A DNA stretch of 64,000 nt from DATAEK01 sp036258055. Lineage in GTDB: Bacteria > Acidobacteriota > Vicinamibacteria > Vicinamibacterales > 2-12-FULL-66-21. Shown here one piece after another: positions 1 to 8,675 of this stretch (its first letter is position 1; each line of letters begins with the position of its first letter). The stretch spans positions 42,370-106,369 of the forward strand of contig DATAEK010000129.1 of the NCBI GenBank assembly GCA_036258055.1, written 5' to 3'. The translations under genes were made by a program, and so were the position numbers. The notes beneath the pieces are model-generated. The model worked only from the letters and a program-made list of their open reading frames with translations, was not told where the DNA came from and did not search any database.

Positions 1-11
1 GCGCGCGGGGT

Positions 12-183
12 CGGGTTCCAGGGTTCTGGTCTAGGGTTCGAGCGTTCTAGAGAGGTTCTAGAGGTTCTACCGGTTCTAGGGTTCTCGAGCTTCACAACGT
101 TCGAGGTCGCCCGAACTTCGGAGGCACGCCAGAACGTAGAACCTGGAGAACCCTAGAACCTAGAACCTAGAACCCGTAGAACC
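12..183. repeat. Inverted pair of GGTTCTA heptamer arrays
   Basis: Positions 12-90 hold a degenerate array built on GGTTCTA (GGTTCTAG, GGGTTCTCG and variants) and 133-183 hold the reverse complement (CCTAGAACC, CCTAGAACC), so the block can fold on itself. Spacing is mostly 7 nt. It ends one base before the stop codon (185-187) of the Skp-like gene. The left limit may lie outside the window. Function is unknown. It resembles the other heptamer arrays in this window in arrangement but not in base sequence. Confidence 0.75.
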
Positions 184-184
184 A

Positions 185-838
185 CTACTTCTTGGCCCCG
201 GTCTTGGCGTCGAAACGCTTGATCACTTCCGACGTCAGATCGAGACCGGTGTTCGCCCAGACGGCGCCTGAGCCCTGGATGTCGAGGAGCATGTGCAGAC
301 CCTTCTCGGTCCCGACCTGCTCGAGGATCGGGTTCAGCTTCTCCTGGAAGTCGGCCTGCAGCTGGTTCTGCATTTCCTGCAGCTCGGTGTTGGCGTCCTG
401 CTGAAAGAACTGGATGTCACGGTTCAACTTCTCGATGTCCTTCTCGAGCTGACCCCGCGCGGTTTCGTTCAGGACCTGCCCGCCCTGCTGCAGCTTCGTC
501 TGCAATGCCTGGAGCTGTTTGTTCTTCTCACCGAGCTCCGCGGTCTTCTTCTTGCGGAGCTCATCGAGCCTCGCGCTGGCGGCCTTTCCTTCGACCGAGT
601 TCGACGCGATAGCCTGGATGTTCACGTAGGCGATCTTCGCGCCCTCCGGAAACGGCTTGGGCGGCTGCGGCGTGGGAGCGGGCTGCTGCGCCGCCGGAGG
701 TGTCGCGGGCGGCTTCTGCTGTGGCGTCTGCTGCTGCGGTGGCTGCTGCTGGGGGGGCGGCGTCTGCGCCAGCGCGCGGCCGGACGTCAGCAACAGGCCC
801 ACGACCCCGAAGATCATCGTCGTCTTGAACACTCGCAT
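185..838 (-). CDS. skp: OmpH/Skp-family periplasmic chaperone
   Basis: This is a predicted 217-residue periplasmic chaperone that would hold unfolded outer-membrane proteins for the BamA machine. A signal peptide covers about residues 1-25, ending in ALAQ. A Pro/Gln-rich linker follows (about 26-60), then an OmpH domain that opens with KIAYVNIQ and consists mainly of long charged coiled-coil helices (DELRKKK, LEKDIEKLN). The ORF is open upstream, but the ATG at 836-838 is preferred: it gives a clean signal peptide and follows a purine-rich AAAGGGA. It lies just downstream of bamA on the same strand, the usual pairing. The extended Q/P linker is longer than in enterobacterial Skp. The family call is confident; the client range is inferred. 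Confidence 0.9.
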   Translation of the reverse strand: MRVFKTTMIFGVVGLLLTSGRALAQTPPPQQQPPQQQTPQQKPPATPPAAQQPAPTPQPPKPFPEGAKIAYVNIQAIASNSVEGKAASARLDELRKKKTAELGEKNKQLQALQTKLQQGGQVLNETARGQLEKDIEKLNRDIQFFQQDANTELQEMQNQLQADFQEKLNPILEQVGTEKGLHMLLDIQGSGAVWANTGLDLTSEVIKRFDAKTGAKK

Positions 839-997
839 GTAGAAAGTCCCTTTCAACTGAGAAAAAACAACGCCCTTTGACACACGCAGGCCCGGCCTCG
901 GCCAGAAGCGCCCGAGCCAACCCTTCGGGGGGCCGGCTGGACACGCCTGAGCTGGAGCTCGGGCCTACAATATCGCAACTCTGCCGGTCGACGGTTC

Positions 998-3814
998 TCA
1001 GAACGTCGAGCCCACCGCGAACCGGAACTTCCACTTCTTTTCCGGCTGCAGGTTGTTGTCGAGCACACCGCCGCGCGACGGGTTCATCGCGAAAATCAAC
1101 CGGAACGGCACGTTCAGCACCGGCATGAAGAACCGGATTTCCGCACCGGTGGACGTCTTGAAGGCGCTCCGATCGCCGACCACCACGAGCTCGGGATCGA
1201 ACTCGCTCAGGAAGGGATTCGACACACCGAACACATCACCCGGTACCGGACTGAGAGCGCCAGGGAAGGTCTGCTGGACGATCGGTTCCTTCCACCCGAA
1301 GCTCTGGCCGCGCGGCCGCACCTGGCCGGCATCGAAGAAGAGCACCAGACGGACCGGACCGGCAATGTTGATCAGGTATTCGCCGTTGAACAGCAGGCTC
1401 TTGTTCCCCCCGAGCACGAGACCCGTTGCCGGGTCGCGGGGGCCGACGCTGCGGATGTCGAAACCGCGGATGCTGTACTCGCCGCCGAGGAACAACCGCT
1501 CGTAAATCGGCAGGACGATCGTGCTGCCGTACGGGCTGATGTACTCGGCCTGGGCGCGGAACCCGAGCGAGGTTCGCCGGTTCAGCGGCTTGTACCAGAC
1601 CGCTTCCGCGCGCGGGTTCCAGAAGTTGGTGTTGCCGCCGAGCCCGGCAACGTCGAGCGAGAGGGTGTAGCGTTTGCCGCTGGTCGGGAAGATCGGGCTG
1701 TCCACCGTGTTGTAGACGAAGCTCGGACCGATCTTGCTGATCGTGCGGTGCTGCCCCTGCCCGATGAGGAGCGCGTCCTCGAGGAACGGATTGCCGGCGC
1801 GAACCGCGGGGCTGAGGTACAGCGGATTCAGGTCCTTGACCTTGACGTTTTCCAGGCTGTAGTTCACGAACATCCGGGCGTACGGCGCGACCTGGAAGCC
1901 GTAGACGATGTTGCCGCCCGTGGAGGCCTGGGTGAACTGGTTGATGTAGTCGATCTCACGGATGAAGAGATCGACACCGGCCGTGATCGGCCGATCGAAC
2001 AGGAACGGCTCGGTGAACGCGACCTGATAGTTCTTCGCGCGATCGCCCTGCTGCGCCGAGACCGTGAACGTCTCGCCGCGCCCGAGGAAGTTCGACGTCT
2101 GGAACGACAGCTGACCGAAGAAGCCGTCGAACTGCGAGACGCCGGCACCGAACGTGAGCTGGTTGCGGTTCTGCTCCTCGAGCTTCAGCTGAACGTCGAC
2201 CTTGTTGTCGACTCCCGGCGTCTTCTGCACGTCGATCGCCTTGCCTTCGAGTGCCTTGAAGTAGCCGAGCTGATTCAGACGCTTGATGCTGTATTTGAGC
2301 GCCTCAGTATTGAAGACACCCGCTTCGACCAGGCGCATCTCGCGGCGAATGACGTTGTCGCGCGTGGTGGTGTTGCCCACGAACGTGATGCGGTTGACGA
2401 AGTACTGCTTGCCTTCCTGAATCCGCATCGTCACGTCGACGACCGGCTGCCCTTTCTTTTCTGGCGGTGCGGGTTGGGGCTTGGCTGCCGGCTTGGCGGC
2501 CTCCGGCTTGGGCGGGCCGCTGGCGCCGTCACCGTCCCCCTCGGGACCGTTCGCGCCGGACGGGTTCTGCCCGGTGTCGTCACGCGGTTTCAAATCCGGA
2601 TATGCCGTGAACTCGTAGTAGCCGCCCGCACCGTAGACTTCCTGGACCTTGTCGATCCCCTTCTTGATTTTTTTCTGGCTGTAGGTCTCGCCCGGCTCGA
2701 GCTTGAAGAGCGGCCGCAGCGCATCCGAGTTCACGACCTTGTTGCCGTCGAAATCGAACTTGCCGATCCTGTACTTCTGCCCTTCGGTGACCGGGATGCG
2801 CAGCTGGACCCAGCGGACTTCCTTGTCCTTCGAGTCCTCGAGAATCTTCAGTTCCGGTTGACCGACCTGCGCGCGGATGTAGCCGCGATCGCGGTAGTAG
2901 TCGATGACGTTTTGCGCGTCCTCTTCGAACTTGTCTTCTTTGTAGGTGCCGCCGCCGGTAACGAACGAGAAGATGCCGCGCCCCTTGTTCTCTTTCATCT
3001 TCCGGCCGAGCGTGCTGTCGCTCGCGGCCTTGTTGCCGACGAAGTCCACTTCCCGAATCTTGACCTTCGGACCCTCTTCAATGTGGAAGGTCACGTGCAC
3101 GAGCTTCGGGCCGCCCGAGACTTCTTTGACCTCGGGCTTCACCTCGGCGAACTGATAGCCCTGCGACGCGTACACGTCGCGGACGATGCCGGCGACACGG
3201 CGCAGCAGTCCCGGATCGATGAAGGAGTCCAGCCGGATCTGAATACCGGCGTCCTTCAGTTTCTCCTCGATCTTCGATTGATCGACTTTCTTCGTGCCGA
3301 CGTAGTCGACGATCTTGACGCGCTGGCGTTCTTCCATGTTGAAGATCACCAGCTTGCCTTTCACACCGTTCGCGTACTGCACATCGCGCACGTCGATCGC
3401 GAGGTCATCCAGGAAGTTCGTCGCCCAGAGCCGCTTGAAGTCGCCGAGGAGCGTCTGCTCCGTCGAATCGTCGTACGGGATCCAGCGGTCGACGCGCGAG
3501 TCACTCGGCCGGATCTGGATGTAATACAGATAGGTATTCGCCTCGATGACCGGGAAGCCGCCCTGTTTCTCGAAACAGAGCATGAAGCCGTAGAGAATCG
3601 TCGGGGATCCGGGTGGAGGTTGCTTGGTCGGTTCGGGCACCTGCTGGTTGCAGACGGTCGCGGGGAGGCGTAGGACCTCTTCGGGGCCCGGTGCCTGCGG
3701 GGTCTGCGCCGGCGGTGGCAGCTGCGCGACAGGCTGCTGCTGGCCGGGCGGCGTCTGGGCGCTGGTCCCTGCTGCCGCGATCACGGCCACGAGCAGTGCG
3801 AACAAAACACGCAT
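998..3814 (-). CDS. bamA: Outer membrane protein assembly factor BamA
   Basis: This 938-residue protein is the central beta-barrel insertase of the outer membrane. The start at 3812-3814 gives a signal peptide of about 20 residues; the ORF runs further upstream but without a leader. Several POTRA repeats occupy roughly residues 120-540, recognisable from phrases such as KIREVDFVGNK, KFDFDGNKVVNS and VNRITFVGNTTTRDNVIRRE. The Omp85 barrel follows (about 545-938) with the conserved GGEYSIRGFD segment and a C-terminal aromatic residue (VGSTF), the usual Bam targeting signal. An unusual Gly/Pro/Ala/Lys-rich linker of about 50 residues (about 410-458) is inserted before the last POTRA. It is longer than E. 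coli BamA (about 810). It lies between clpC and skp, probably in the same transcription direction as a unit. Confidence 0.96.
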   Translation of the reverse strand: MRVLFALLVAVIAAAGTSAQTPPGQQQPVAQLPPPAQTPQAPGPEEVLRLPATVCNQQVPEPTKQPPPGSPTILYGFMLCFEKQGGFPVIEANTYLYYIQIRPSDSRVDRWIPYDDSTEQTLLGDFKRLWATNFLDDLAIDVRDVQYANGVKGKLVIFNMEERQRVKIVDYVGTKKVDQSKIEEKLKDAGIQIRLDSFIDPGLLRRVAGIVRDVYASQGYQFAEVKPEVKEVSGGPKLVHVTFHIEEGPKVKIREVDFVGNKAASDSTLGRKMKENKGRGIFSFVTGGGTYKEDKFEEDAQNVIDYYRDRGYIRAQVGQPELKILEDSKDKEVRWVQLRIPVTEGQKYRIGKFDFDGNKVVNSDALRPLFKLEPGETYSQKKIKKGIDKVQEVYGAGGYYEFTAYPDLKPRDDTGQNPSGANGPEGDGDGASGPPKPEAAKPAAKPQPAPPEKKGQPVVDVTMRIQEGKQYFVNRITFVGNTTTRDNVIRREMRLVEAGVFNTEALKYSIKRLNQLGYFKALEGKAIDVQKTPGVDNKVDVQLKLEEQNRNQLTFGAGVSQFDGFFGQLSFQTSNFLGRGETFTVSAQQGDRAKNYQVAFTEPFLFDRPITAGVDLFIREIDYINQFTQASTGGNIVYGFQVAPYARMFVNYSLENVKVKDLNPLYLSPAVRAGNPFLEDALLIGQGQHRTISKIGPSFVYNTVDSPIFPTSGKRYTLSLDVAGLGGNTNFWNPRAEAVWYKPLNRRTSLGFRAQAEYISPYGSTIVLPIYERLFLGGEYSIRGFDIRSVGPRDPATGLVLGGNKSLLFNGEYLINIAGPVRLVLFFDAGQVRPRGQSFGWKEPIVQQTFPGALSPVPGDVFGVSNPFLSEFDPELVVVGDRSAFKTSTGAEIRFFMPVLNVPFRLIFAMNPSRGGVLDNNLQPEKKWKFRFAVGSTF

Positions 3815-3911
3815 AGCGAAATGGATTGGGGTGGCCACGGCAGCAGCGCGGAGGAGACGGGATAGCGTGTCTTCCGCCGCTGATCGTTTGGCCTGTGTTT
3901 CACGCGGCCCT

Positions 3912-3933
3912 ACCCGGGCGGAACCGCCCGGGT
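3912..3933. other. Perfect 10-bp hairpin upstream of bamA
   Basis: ACCCGGGCGG and its exact complement are separated by only two bases. The hairpin lies about 100 nt upstream of the bamA start and 112 nt after the clpC stop. There is no T-run on either side, so it is not a classical intrinsic terminator. It may attenuate clpC read-through or shape the bamA leader; this is inference. Confidence 0.5.
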
Positions 3934-4045
3934 GAGGCCAAGCCATGAGTTTACTGGATTTTAGACGTCCAAGGCCACCTGCCGGCCTTGCCGCTGCCAC
4001 GCCCGGACCGCAGCGGCATACTGGTGGCGCTGCGGCGGAGGCGGG

Positions 4046-6481
4046 TCAGGCCAACCGTCGGCCGGCGACGATCTGCCCTGCCGGTCGGTAGGCCAGCGTG
4101 CCGGCGTCGAGATAGACCTCGATGTCCCCGTCCCGCAAGTGGCCCCGGATGAGCTCCTCGGACAGCGGGTCTTCGATATAGCGCTGGATGGCGCGCCTGA
4201 GCGGCCTCGCTCCGTACGAGCGGTCCTTGCACGTCTGCTCGATGATCCAGTCCACGACTTCGGGAGCCAGATCGAGGCGGATCTTGCGATCGACCAGGTT
4301 GTCGTTGAGCTGCTTGACGAGCAGCCGCGTGATGGTCCGGAGGTCATCATCGGACAGCGCGTCGAAGACGATGATCTCGTCGATGCGGTTGATGAACTCC
4401 GGATTGAAGGTCTTCCGCACCTCCCCAAGCACCATGTCGGTGACGCTCCGGTTGATCATCCCGGTGTCGGTCGACTGGAACCCGAGCGACGCCTTCTTCT
4501 GGATGAAGCGGGCGCCGATGTTGGACGTCATGATGATGATCGTGTTCTTGAAGTTCACCCGGTTGCCAAGGCCGTCGGTCAGGTGACCGTCTTCGAACAC
4601 CTGCAACAGGATGTTGAACAGATCGGGGTGTGCCTTCTCGATTTCGTCGAGGAGGATGACCGAGTAGGGATTGCGCTTGACCTTCTCGGTCAACTGCCCG
4701 CCCTCTTCGTGACCGACATATCCGGGCGGCGAACCAATCAACTTCGAGACCGAGTGCTTCTCCATGTACTCGGACATGTCGAAGCGGATGAGGGCGTGAT
4801 CGCTACCGAACAGGAAGTTCGCCAGCGCGCGCGCCAGTTCGGTCTTTCCGACGCCGGTCGGTCCGAGAAACACGAAACTGCCGACGGGCCGGTTCGGCGA
4901 CTTCAGCCCAGCCCGTGACCGGCGGATGGCGCGCGCGAGCGCGGAGATCGCCTTCTCCTGCGAAATCACGCGTTTGTGCAGCTCTTCTTCCATCCGCAGG
5001 AGCTTGTCCCCTTCATCCTGGTTGATCGAGGTCAGCGGCACGCCGGTCCACTTCGACACGACCTCATCGATCTCGGCCTTGCCGACGACGACGCGGCGCG
5101 CGCTCGACTTGACGTCGAACTTCTCGCGCACGAACTGCAGGTTTTCGCGGGCCTGCACTTCCTGCTCGCGGTAGAACTGGGCTTTCTCGAAGTTCTTTTC
5201 CGAGACCGCGGTCTCCATCTGTTCGACCGCAACGCGAATGCTCCGGTTGATCTCGCCGAACTCTTCGCTGTAGCCGGCCTCGCGTAGCTTGGCACGCGCA
5301 CCCGCTTCGTCCACGAGATCGATCGCCTTGTCGGGCAGGAACCGATCGGTGATGTAACGGTTCGACTGATAAACCGCCGCTTCGATCGCGTCGGGCGTGT
5401 ACTCGACGTGGTGGAACGCCTCGTAGCGATCCTTGACCCCGAGCAAAACCTCGATCGTCTCGCGCTCCGTCGGCGGATCGACTTTGATCGCCTGAAACCG
5501 CCGCTCGAGCGAGCGATCCTTCTCGATGTACTTCCGGTACTCGGCCGGCGTCGTCGCGCCGATACAGCGGATTTCGCCGCGTGAGAGCGCCGGTTTCAGG
5601 ATGTTCGCCGCATCGAGCGATCCTTCGGCGGAGCCCGCGCCCACGAGCGTGTGGAGCTCGTCGATGAAGACGATGATGTTCGGGTTCTCGGTCAGCTCCT
5701 TCATGATCGCCTTGAGGCGCTCTTCGAACTGACCGCGGTACTTCGTCCCCGCCACGATGAGCGAAATATCCAGCGCCAGAATGCGCTTGTCCGCCAGAAA
5801 GTGCGGGACGTCACCGTAGACGATCTTCTGCGCGAGCCCCTCGACGATGGCCGTCTTGCCGACGCCCGGCTCGCCGATGAGCACGGCGTTGTTCTTCGTC
5901 CGCCGGCAGAGTACTTGTTGGACACGCTCCAGCTCGATGTGCCGTCCCACCAGCGGATCGAGCTGGTTTTTCATGGCCGCTTCGGTCAAGTCCCTCGAGA
6001 ACTCGGCCAGGAGCGGCGTCTCCTTCACGCGCGTCAGCGTGGTCTTCTCATTGAGCAGGGCGACGATGTCCTCGCGGACCGTGTTGAGGCGCATCCCCTT
6101 TTCCATCAGGATCGTCGCCGCAACCGAGCGTTCCTCACGCAGGATCCCGAGCAGCAGGTGTTCCGTGCCGATGTAATTGTGCAGGAGGCGATCGGCCTCT
6201 TCGGCCGCGTACTGGAGCACGCGCTTCGTTTCAGCGCTGAAGGGAATCTCGACCGAGGTCGAGACCTTCTCACGAAAGACGGTCCGGCCCTCGATCTCCT
6301 TGCGGATGCTTTCGAGCGAGAGGTGAGACCGCGCGAAGATGCGGCTGGTCAGCCCCTTGCCCTCCCGAATCAATCCCAACAACAAATGCTCGGTCTCGAT
6401 CGAGATGCTGCCCAGTTGGCTGGCCTCGTATCGCGCAAAGAACAGCACGCGTCGGGCACGTTCCGTGTAACGTTCGAACAT
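4046..6481 (-). CDS. clpC: ATP-dependent Clp protease ATPase subunit ClpC
   Basis: This is an 811-residue Hsp100 unfoldase that feeds substrates to ClpP. It starts with the typical ClpC N-domain (MFERYTERARRVLFFARYEA, then TEHLLLGLIREGKG). NBD1 has Walker A GEPGVGKT near residue 200 and Walker B IVFIDELHTL. A UVR-like segment (about 415-455, KNFEKAQFYREQE) lies in the middle region, where ClpB would carry a much longer coiled coil. NBD2 has GPTGVGKT near 537 and the C-terminal sensor SYGARPLRRAIQRYIEDPL. Length and the UVR segment fit ClpC rather than ClpA or ClpB. No clpP, mcsA or mcsB is adjacent. A good sigma-70 type promoter lies upstream (6523-6551). Confidence 0.96.
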   Translation of the reverse strand: MFERYTERARRVLFFARYEASQLGSISIETEHLLLGLIREGKGLTSRIFARSHLSLESIRKEIEGRTVFREKVSTSVEIPFSAETKRVLQYAAEEADRLLHNYIGTEHLLLGILREERSVAATILMEKGMRLNTVREDIVALLNEKTTLTRVKETPLLAEFSRDLTEAAMKNQLDPLVGRHIELERVQQVLCRRTKNNAVLIGEPGVGKTAIVEGLAQKIVYGDVPHFLADKRILALDISLIVAGTKYRGQFEERLKAIMKELTENPNIIVFIDELHTLVGAGSAEGSLDAANILKPALSRGEIRCIGATTPAEYRKYIEKDRSLERRFQAIKVDPPTERETIEVLLGVKDRYEAFHHVEYTPDAIEAAVYQSNRYITDRFLPDKAIDLVDEAGARAKLREAGYSEEFGEINRSIRVAVEQMETAVSEKNFEKAQFYREQEVQARENLQFVREKFDVKSSARRVVVGKAEIDEVVSKWTGVPLTSINQDEGDKLLRMEEELHKRVISQEKAISALARAIRRSRAGLKSPNRPVGSFVFLGPTGVGKTELARALANFLFGSDHALIRFDMSEYMEKHSVSKLIGSPPGYVGHEEGGQLTEKVKRNPYSVILLDEIEKAHPDLFNILLQVFEDGHLTDGLGNRVNFKNTIIIMTSNIGARFIQKKASLGFQSTDTGMINRSVTDMVLGEVRKTFNPEFINRIDEIIVFDALSDDDLRTITRLLVKQLNDNLVDRKIRLDLAPEVVDWIIEQTCKDRSYGARPLRRAIQRYIEDPLSEELIRGHLRDGDIEVYLDAGTLAYRPAGQIVAGRRLA

Positions 6482-6522
6482 CCGGGTAACCTATAGAAAA
6501 GTGTGGGACTTCCCCTGCCAAC

Positions 6523-6551
6523 ATTATACGGCAAAGCCCTCATCGGGCCAA
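6523..6551 (-). promoter_or_regulatory. Predicted sigma-70 promoter of clpC
   Basis: On the minus strand a TATAAT hexamer (6523-6528) is preceded by TTGGCC (6546-6551) with a 17-bp spacer. It lies about 42 bp upstream of the clpC ATG. This is a strong match to the housekeeping consensus at -10 and a partial match at -35. I saw no CtsR-type direct repeat next to it. Confidence 0.6.
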
Positions 6552-6865
6552 CGTGTTTTTGCGGCTAAGTGAGGCTCCCTACGGCATTTAGTCGCACGCT
6601 TGCGGGCGTGAGACGGGCTTCTCGATGTAAGAATGACACCCATCGACGTCGTTCGCCGACCACTCTCCTATCCGATCAATCAACCGAACCGGGAGAACGC
6701 CGTCGTCCTGAACCTTTGGTACGGTAGGACGCCGGATCTCCTCGCAAGGTGACCGCATGACCGAACCCGGCTTTGACATGACCGAACCCGGCATCTGGAC
6801 ACCGCCGCCGAGGCCGCTGTAGCCTTCGTCGGCAATTTCTTCACGCTTCTCAGGAGCAGACACCC
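6552..6865. other. Intergenic stretch without a recognisable gene
   Basis: No convincing gene was found between the clpC promoter and the downstream plus-strand gene. The only distinct structure is a 16-bp direct repeat (CATGACCGAACCCGGC) at 6756-6771 and 6777-6792, a 21-bp period. A minus-strand ORF of 96 codons covers most of the stretch but has no recognisable domain. The last bases (about 6850-6862) hold the CAGGAG ribosome-binding site of the acyl-CoA dehydrogenase-like gene. Confidence 0.6.
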
Positions 6866-8044
6866 ATGCCTGTTTCATCGGCCGGTCTCGTTCCCGACGC
6901 TATGCTGGACGCGTTCCGCACACGTGCGGCGGCCTACGACCGTGACAATCGATTTTTCCAGGAGGACTTCGACGACCTCCGCTCGGCGGGCTACCTGAAG
7001 ATGGCAGTCCCCCGCGAGTTCGGTGGCCTGGGCTTCACGCTGGCCGACGTCGCGCGCGAAACCCGCCGCGTTGCGATGTATGCCCCGCCAACCGCGCTCG
7101 GCACGAACATGCACAACTACTGGATCGGCATCGCCGCCGATCTGTGGCGTTCCGGCGACCGGTCGCTCGAGTGGATGCTGACGGAGGCCGCGTCAGGAGA
7201 AGTGTTCGCGGCAGGCCACGCCGAGCCTGGCAACGACCTTCCGCTGTTGCTCTCAACGTCAAATGCGGAACGCGTGGACGGCGGGTGGCGGATCACCGGA
7301 CGCAAGTCGTTTGGCAGCCTGACACCAGTGTGGACACGCCTCGGCGTGCATGCGATGGACGCGAGCACGCCCTCGGCACCCAAGATCGTGCACGCGTTCA
7401 TTCCCCGGAACACGGAAGGGCTCTCGATCCGAGAAACCTGGGACGTGCTCGGCATGCGCGCGACGCGAAGCGACGACACGGTCCTCGATCGGGTCTTCGT
7501 GCCGGACAAGTACGTGGCGCGTGTCGTCCCCGCTGGCGCCGGCGGGATCGATCAGTTCGTGCTCGGCATCTTCGCGTGGGCGCTCACGAACTTCGGCAAC
7601 GTCTACTACGGTCTGGCCACCCGGGTACGCGATCTGATCGTCGAACTGGTCAAATCAAAGAGCTCGCTGGGGCTGACCCGGTCGATGGCCTACCACCCGG
7701 GGATCCAGCACGGTATCGCACAGATCACGCTCGACCTCGAATCGATCGGGCCGCAGCTCGAGGCCGTCGCGCGCGATTGGTCCGAGGGTGTCGACCATGG
7801 CATGTCCTGGCCGATCAAGATCGTGTCGGCAAAGTACAACGCCGTCGAGGCAGCGTGGCGTATCGTCGATCGCGCGCTCGATCTCTCTGGCGGTTTTGGG
7901 ATGTTCAAGAAGAGCGAGCTCGAACGCTTGTTCCGCGACTGCCGGGCGGGACGGTTCCATCCCGCCAACGCGCTGCTCTCACACGAGCTCCTGGGCAAGC
8001 TGACGCTCGGGATCAATCCTGACGAGCAGCCGCGGTGGGGATAG
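6866..8044 (+). CDS. Acyl-CoA dehydrogenase-like flavoprotein, C-terminal type 2
   Basis: This 392-residue protein has the acyl-CoA dehydrogenase fold: an N-terminal helical domain (VPREFGGLGFTLADVARETRR), a middle beta domain (WRITGRKSFGSLTPV) and a helical C-terminus. Its end, LERLFRDCRAGRFHPANALL, is that of the type-2 C-terminal domain found in HsaA/DszC-like flavin monooxygenases. The YEGT motif that carries the catalytic glutamate of true acyl-CoA dehydrogenases is absent. It may therefore be an oxygenase partner or an atypical dehydrogenase; the substrate is unknown. The start is supported by CAGGAG about 10 bases upstream. It converges with ridA, and a heptamer repeat begins one base after its TAG stop. 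Confidence 0.8.
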   Translation: MPVSSAGLVPDAMLDAFRTRAAAYDRDNRFFQEDFDDLRSAGYLKMAVPREFGGLGFTLADVARETRRVAMYAPPTALGTNMHNYWIGIAADLWRSGDRSLEWMLTEAASGEVFAAGHAEPGNDLPLLLSTSNAERVDGGWRITGRKSFGSLTPVWTRLGVHAMDASTPSAPKIVHAFIPRNTEGLSIRETWDVLGMRATRSDDTVLDRVFVPDKYVARVVPAGAGGIDQFVLGIFAWALTNFGNVYYGLATRVRDLIVELVKSKSSLGLTRSMAYHPGIQHGIAQITLDLESIGPQLEAVARDWSEGVDHGMSWPIKIVSAKYNAVEAAWRIVDRALDLSGGFGMFKKSELERLFRDCRAGRFHPANALLSHELLGKLTLGINPDEQPRWG

Positions 8045-8176
8045 GAATGGCGAATGGCAAATGGCAAATGGCAAATGGCAAATGGCAAATGGCAAATGGC
8101 AAATGGCAAATGGCAAATGGCAAATGGCAAAACCATTTACCATCCCATTTACCATTTACCCTTTACCATTTGCCAT
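8045..8176. repeat. AAATGGC heptamer array with inverted partner
   Basis: Two GAATGGC units (8045-8058) are followed by ten perfect head-to-tail AAATGGC units (8059-8128). A complementary, degenerate arm built on CCATTTACCATTTGCC follows (about 8132-8176). The block fills the gap between two convergent genes. Its left end abuts the TAG of the acyl-CoA dehydrogenase-like gene, and its right arm encodes the last three codons and the TAA stop of ridA. The right arm read in reverse nearly matches both ends of the element at 58416-58503. Confidence 0.9.
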
Positions 8177-8564
8177 CCGCAAGGAGAGCTTCAGCCTCGA
8201 TCTCCACGAGCATCTCGGGATCGATCAGGCGGCTGACTTCCACCATTGACGTGGCCGGACGGATGGCGCTGAAGACCGAACCGTGGGCCTGGCCGACGGC
8301 CTCCCAGTCGCGAGCGATGTTCGTGACGTAGATGCGCGTGCGCACGACGTGCTCGAGGGCGGCGCCGGCTTTCTCCAGCGCGCGGCTGATGTTCTTCAAC
8401 GCCTGTAAGGTCTGCGCGTGGGCGTCTCCCTTTCCGACGATCTCCCCGTCGTCATCGGTCGCCGTCGTACCTGAAACGTGCACCGTCGCGCCGACGCGGA
8501 CCGCGCGGGAGTAGCCGACGATCGGTTCCCATTTCGTTCCGCTCGAGATGTTCTGTCTCGTCAT
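8163..8564 (-). CDS. RidA family protein (YjgF/YER057c/UK114)
   Basis: This 133-residue protein belongs to the RidA family, whose archetype hydrolyses reactive enamine/imine intermediates from PLP enzymes. Typical features are RVGATVHVSGTTA, the central EHVVRTRIYVTNIARDW, and SMVEVSRLIDPEMLVEIEAEAL near the C-terminus, where RidA members place an Arg and a Glu in the active site. Cys is absent from the usual position, so it may be a non-archetypal subgroup. The last residues GKW and the stop codon derive from the AAATGGC repeat arm, so the native end may have been altered. The gene is divergent from the DUF885 gene with about 110 bp between starts. Confidence 0.88.
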   Translation of the reverse strand: MTRQNISSGTKWEPIVGYSRAVRVGATVHVSGTTATDDDGEIVGKGDAHAQTLQALKNISRALEKAGAALEHVVRTRIYVTNIARDWEAVGQAHGSVFSAIRPATSMVEVSRLIDPEMLVEIEAEALLADGKW

Positions 8565-8675
8565 CGGGCGAGTATAGCTGTCGCGCGTCCACGCCGAACG
8601 CCACTGACGGAATGGCTATACTTCCCGGCGGCGTGTCAGCGCCGTCGCCGCTCAAGATCACGCCGGAGTCCGACA

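Noticed and set aside
1748..3673. 641-codon plus-strand ORF opposite bamA
   Set aside because: Translation is low-complexity RLDE-rich with no domain, entirely antisense to a strong BamA gene.
8045..8128. AAATGGC array considered as a CRISPR array
   Set aside because: Units are 7 bp with no spacers and no cas genes are nearby.
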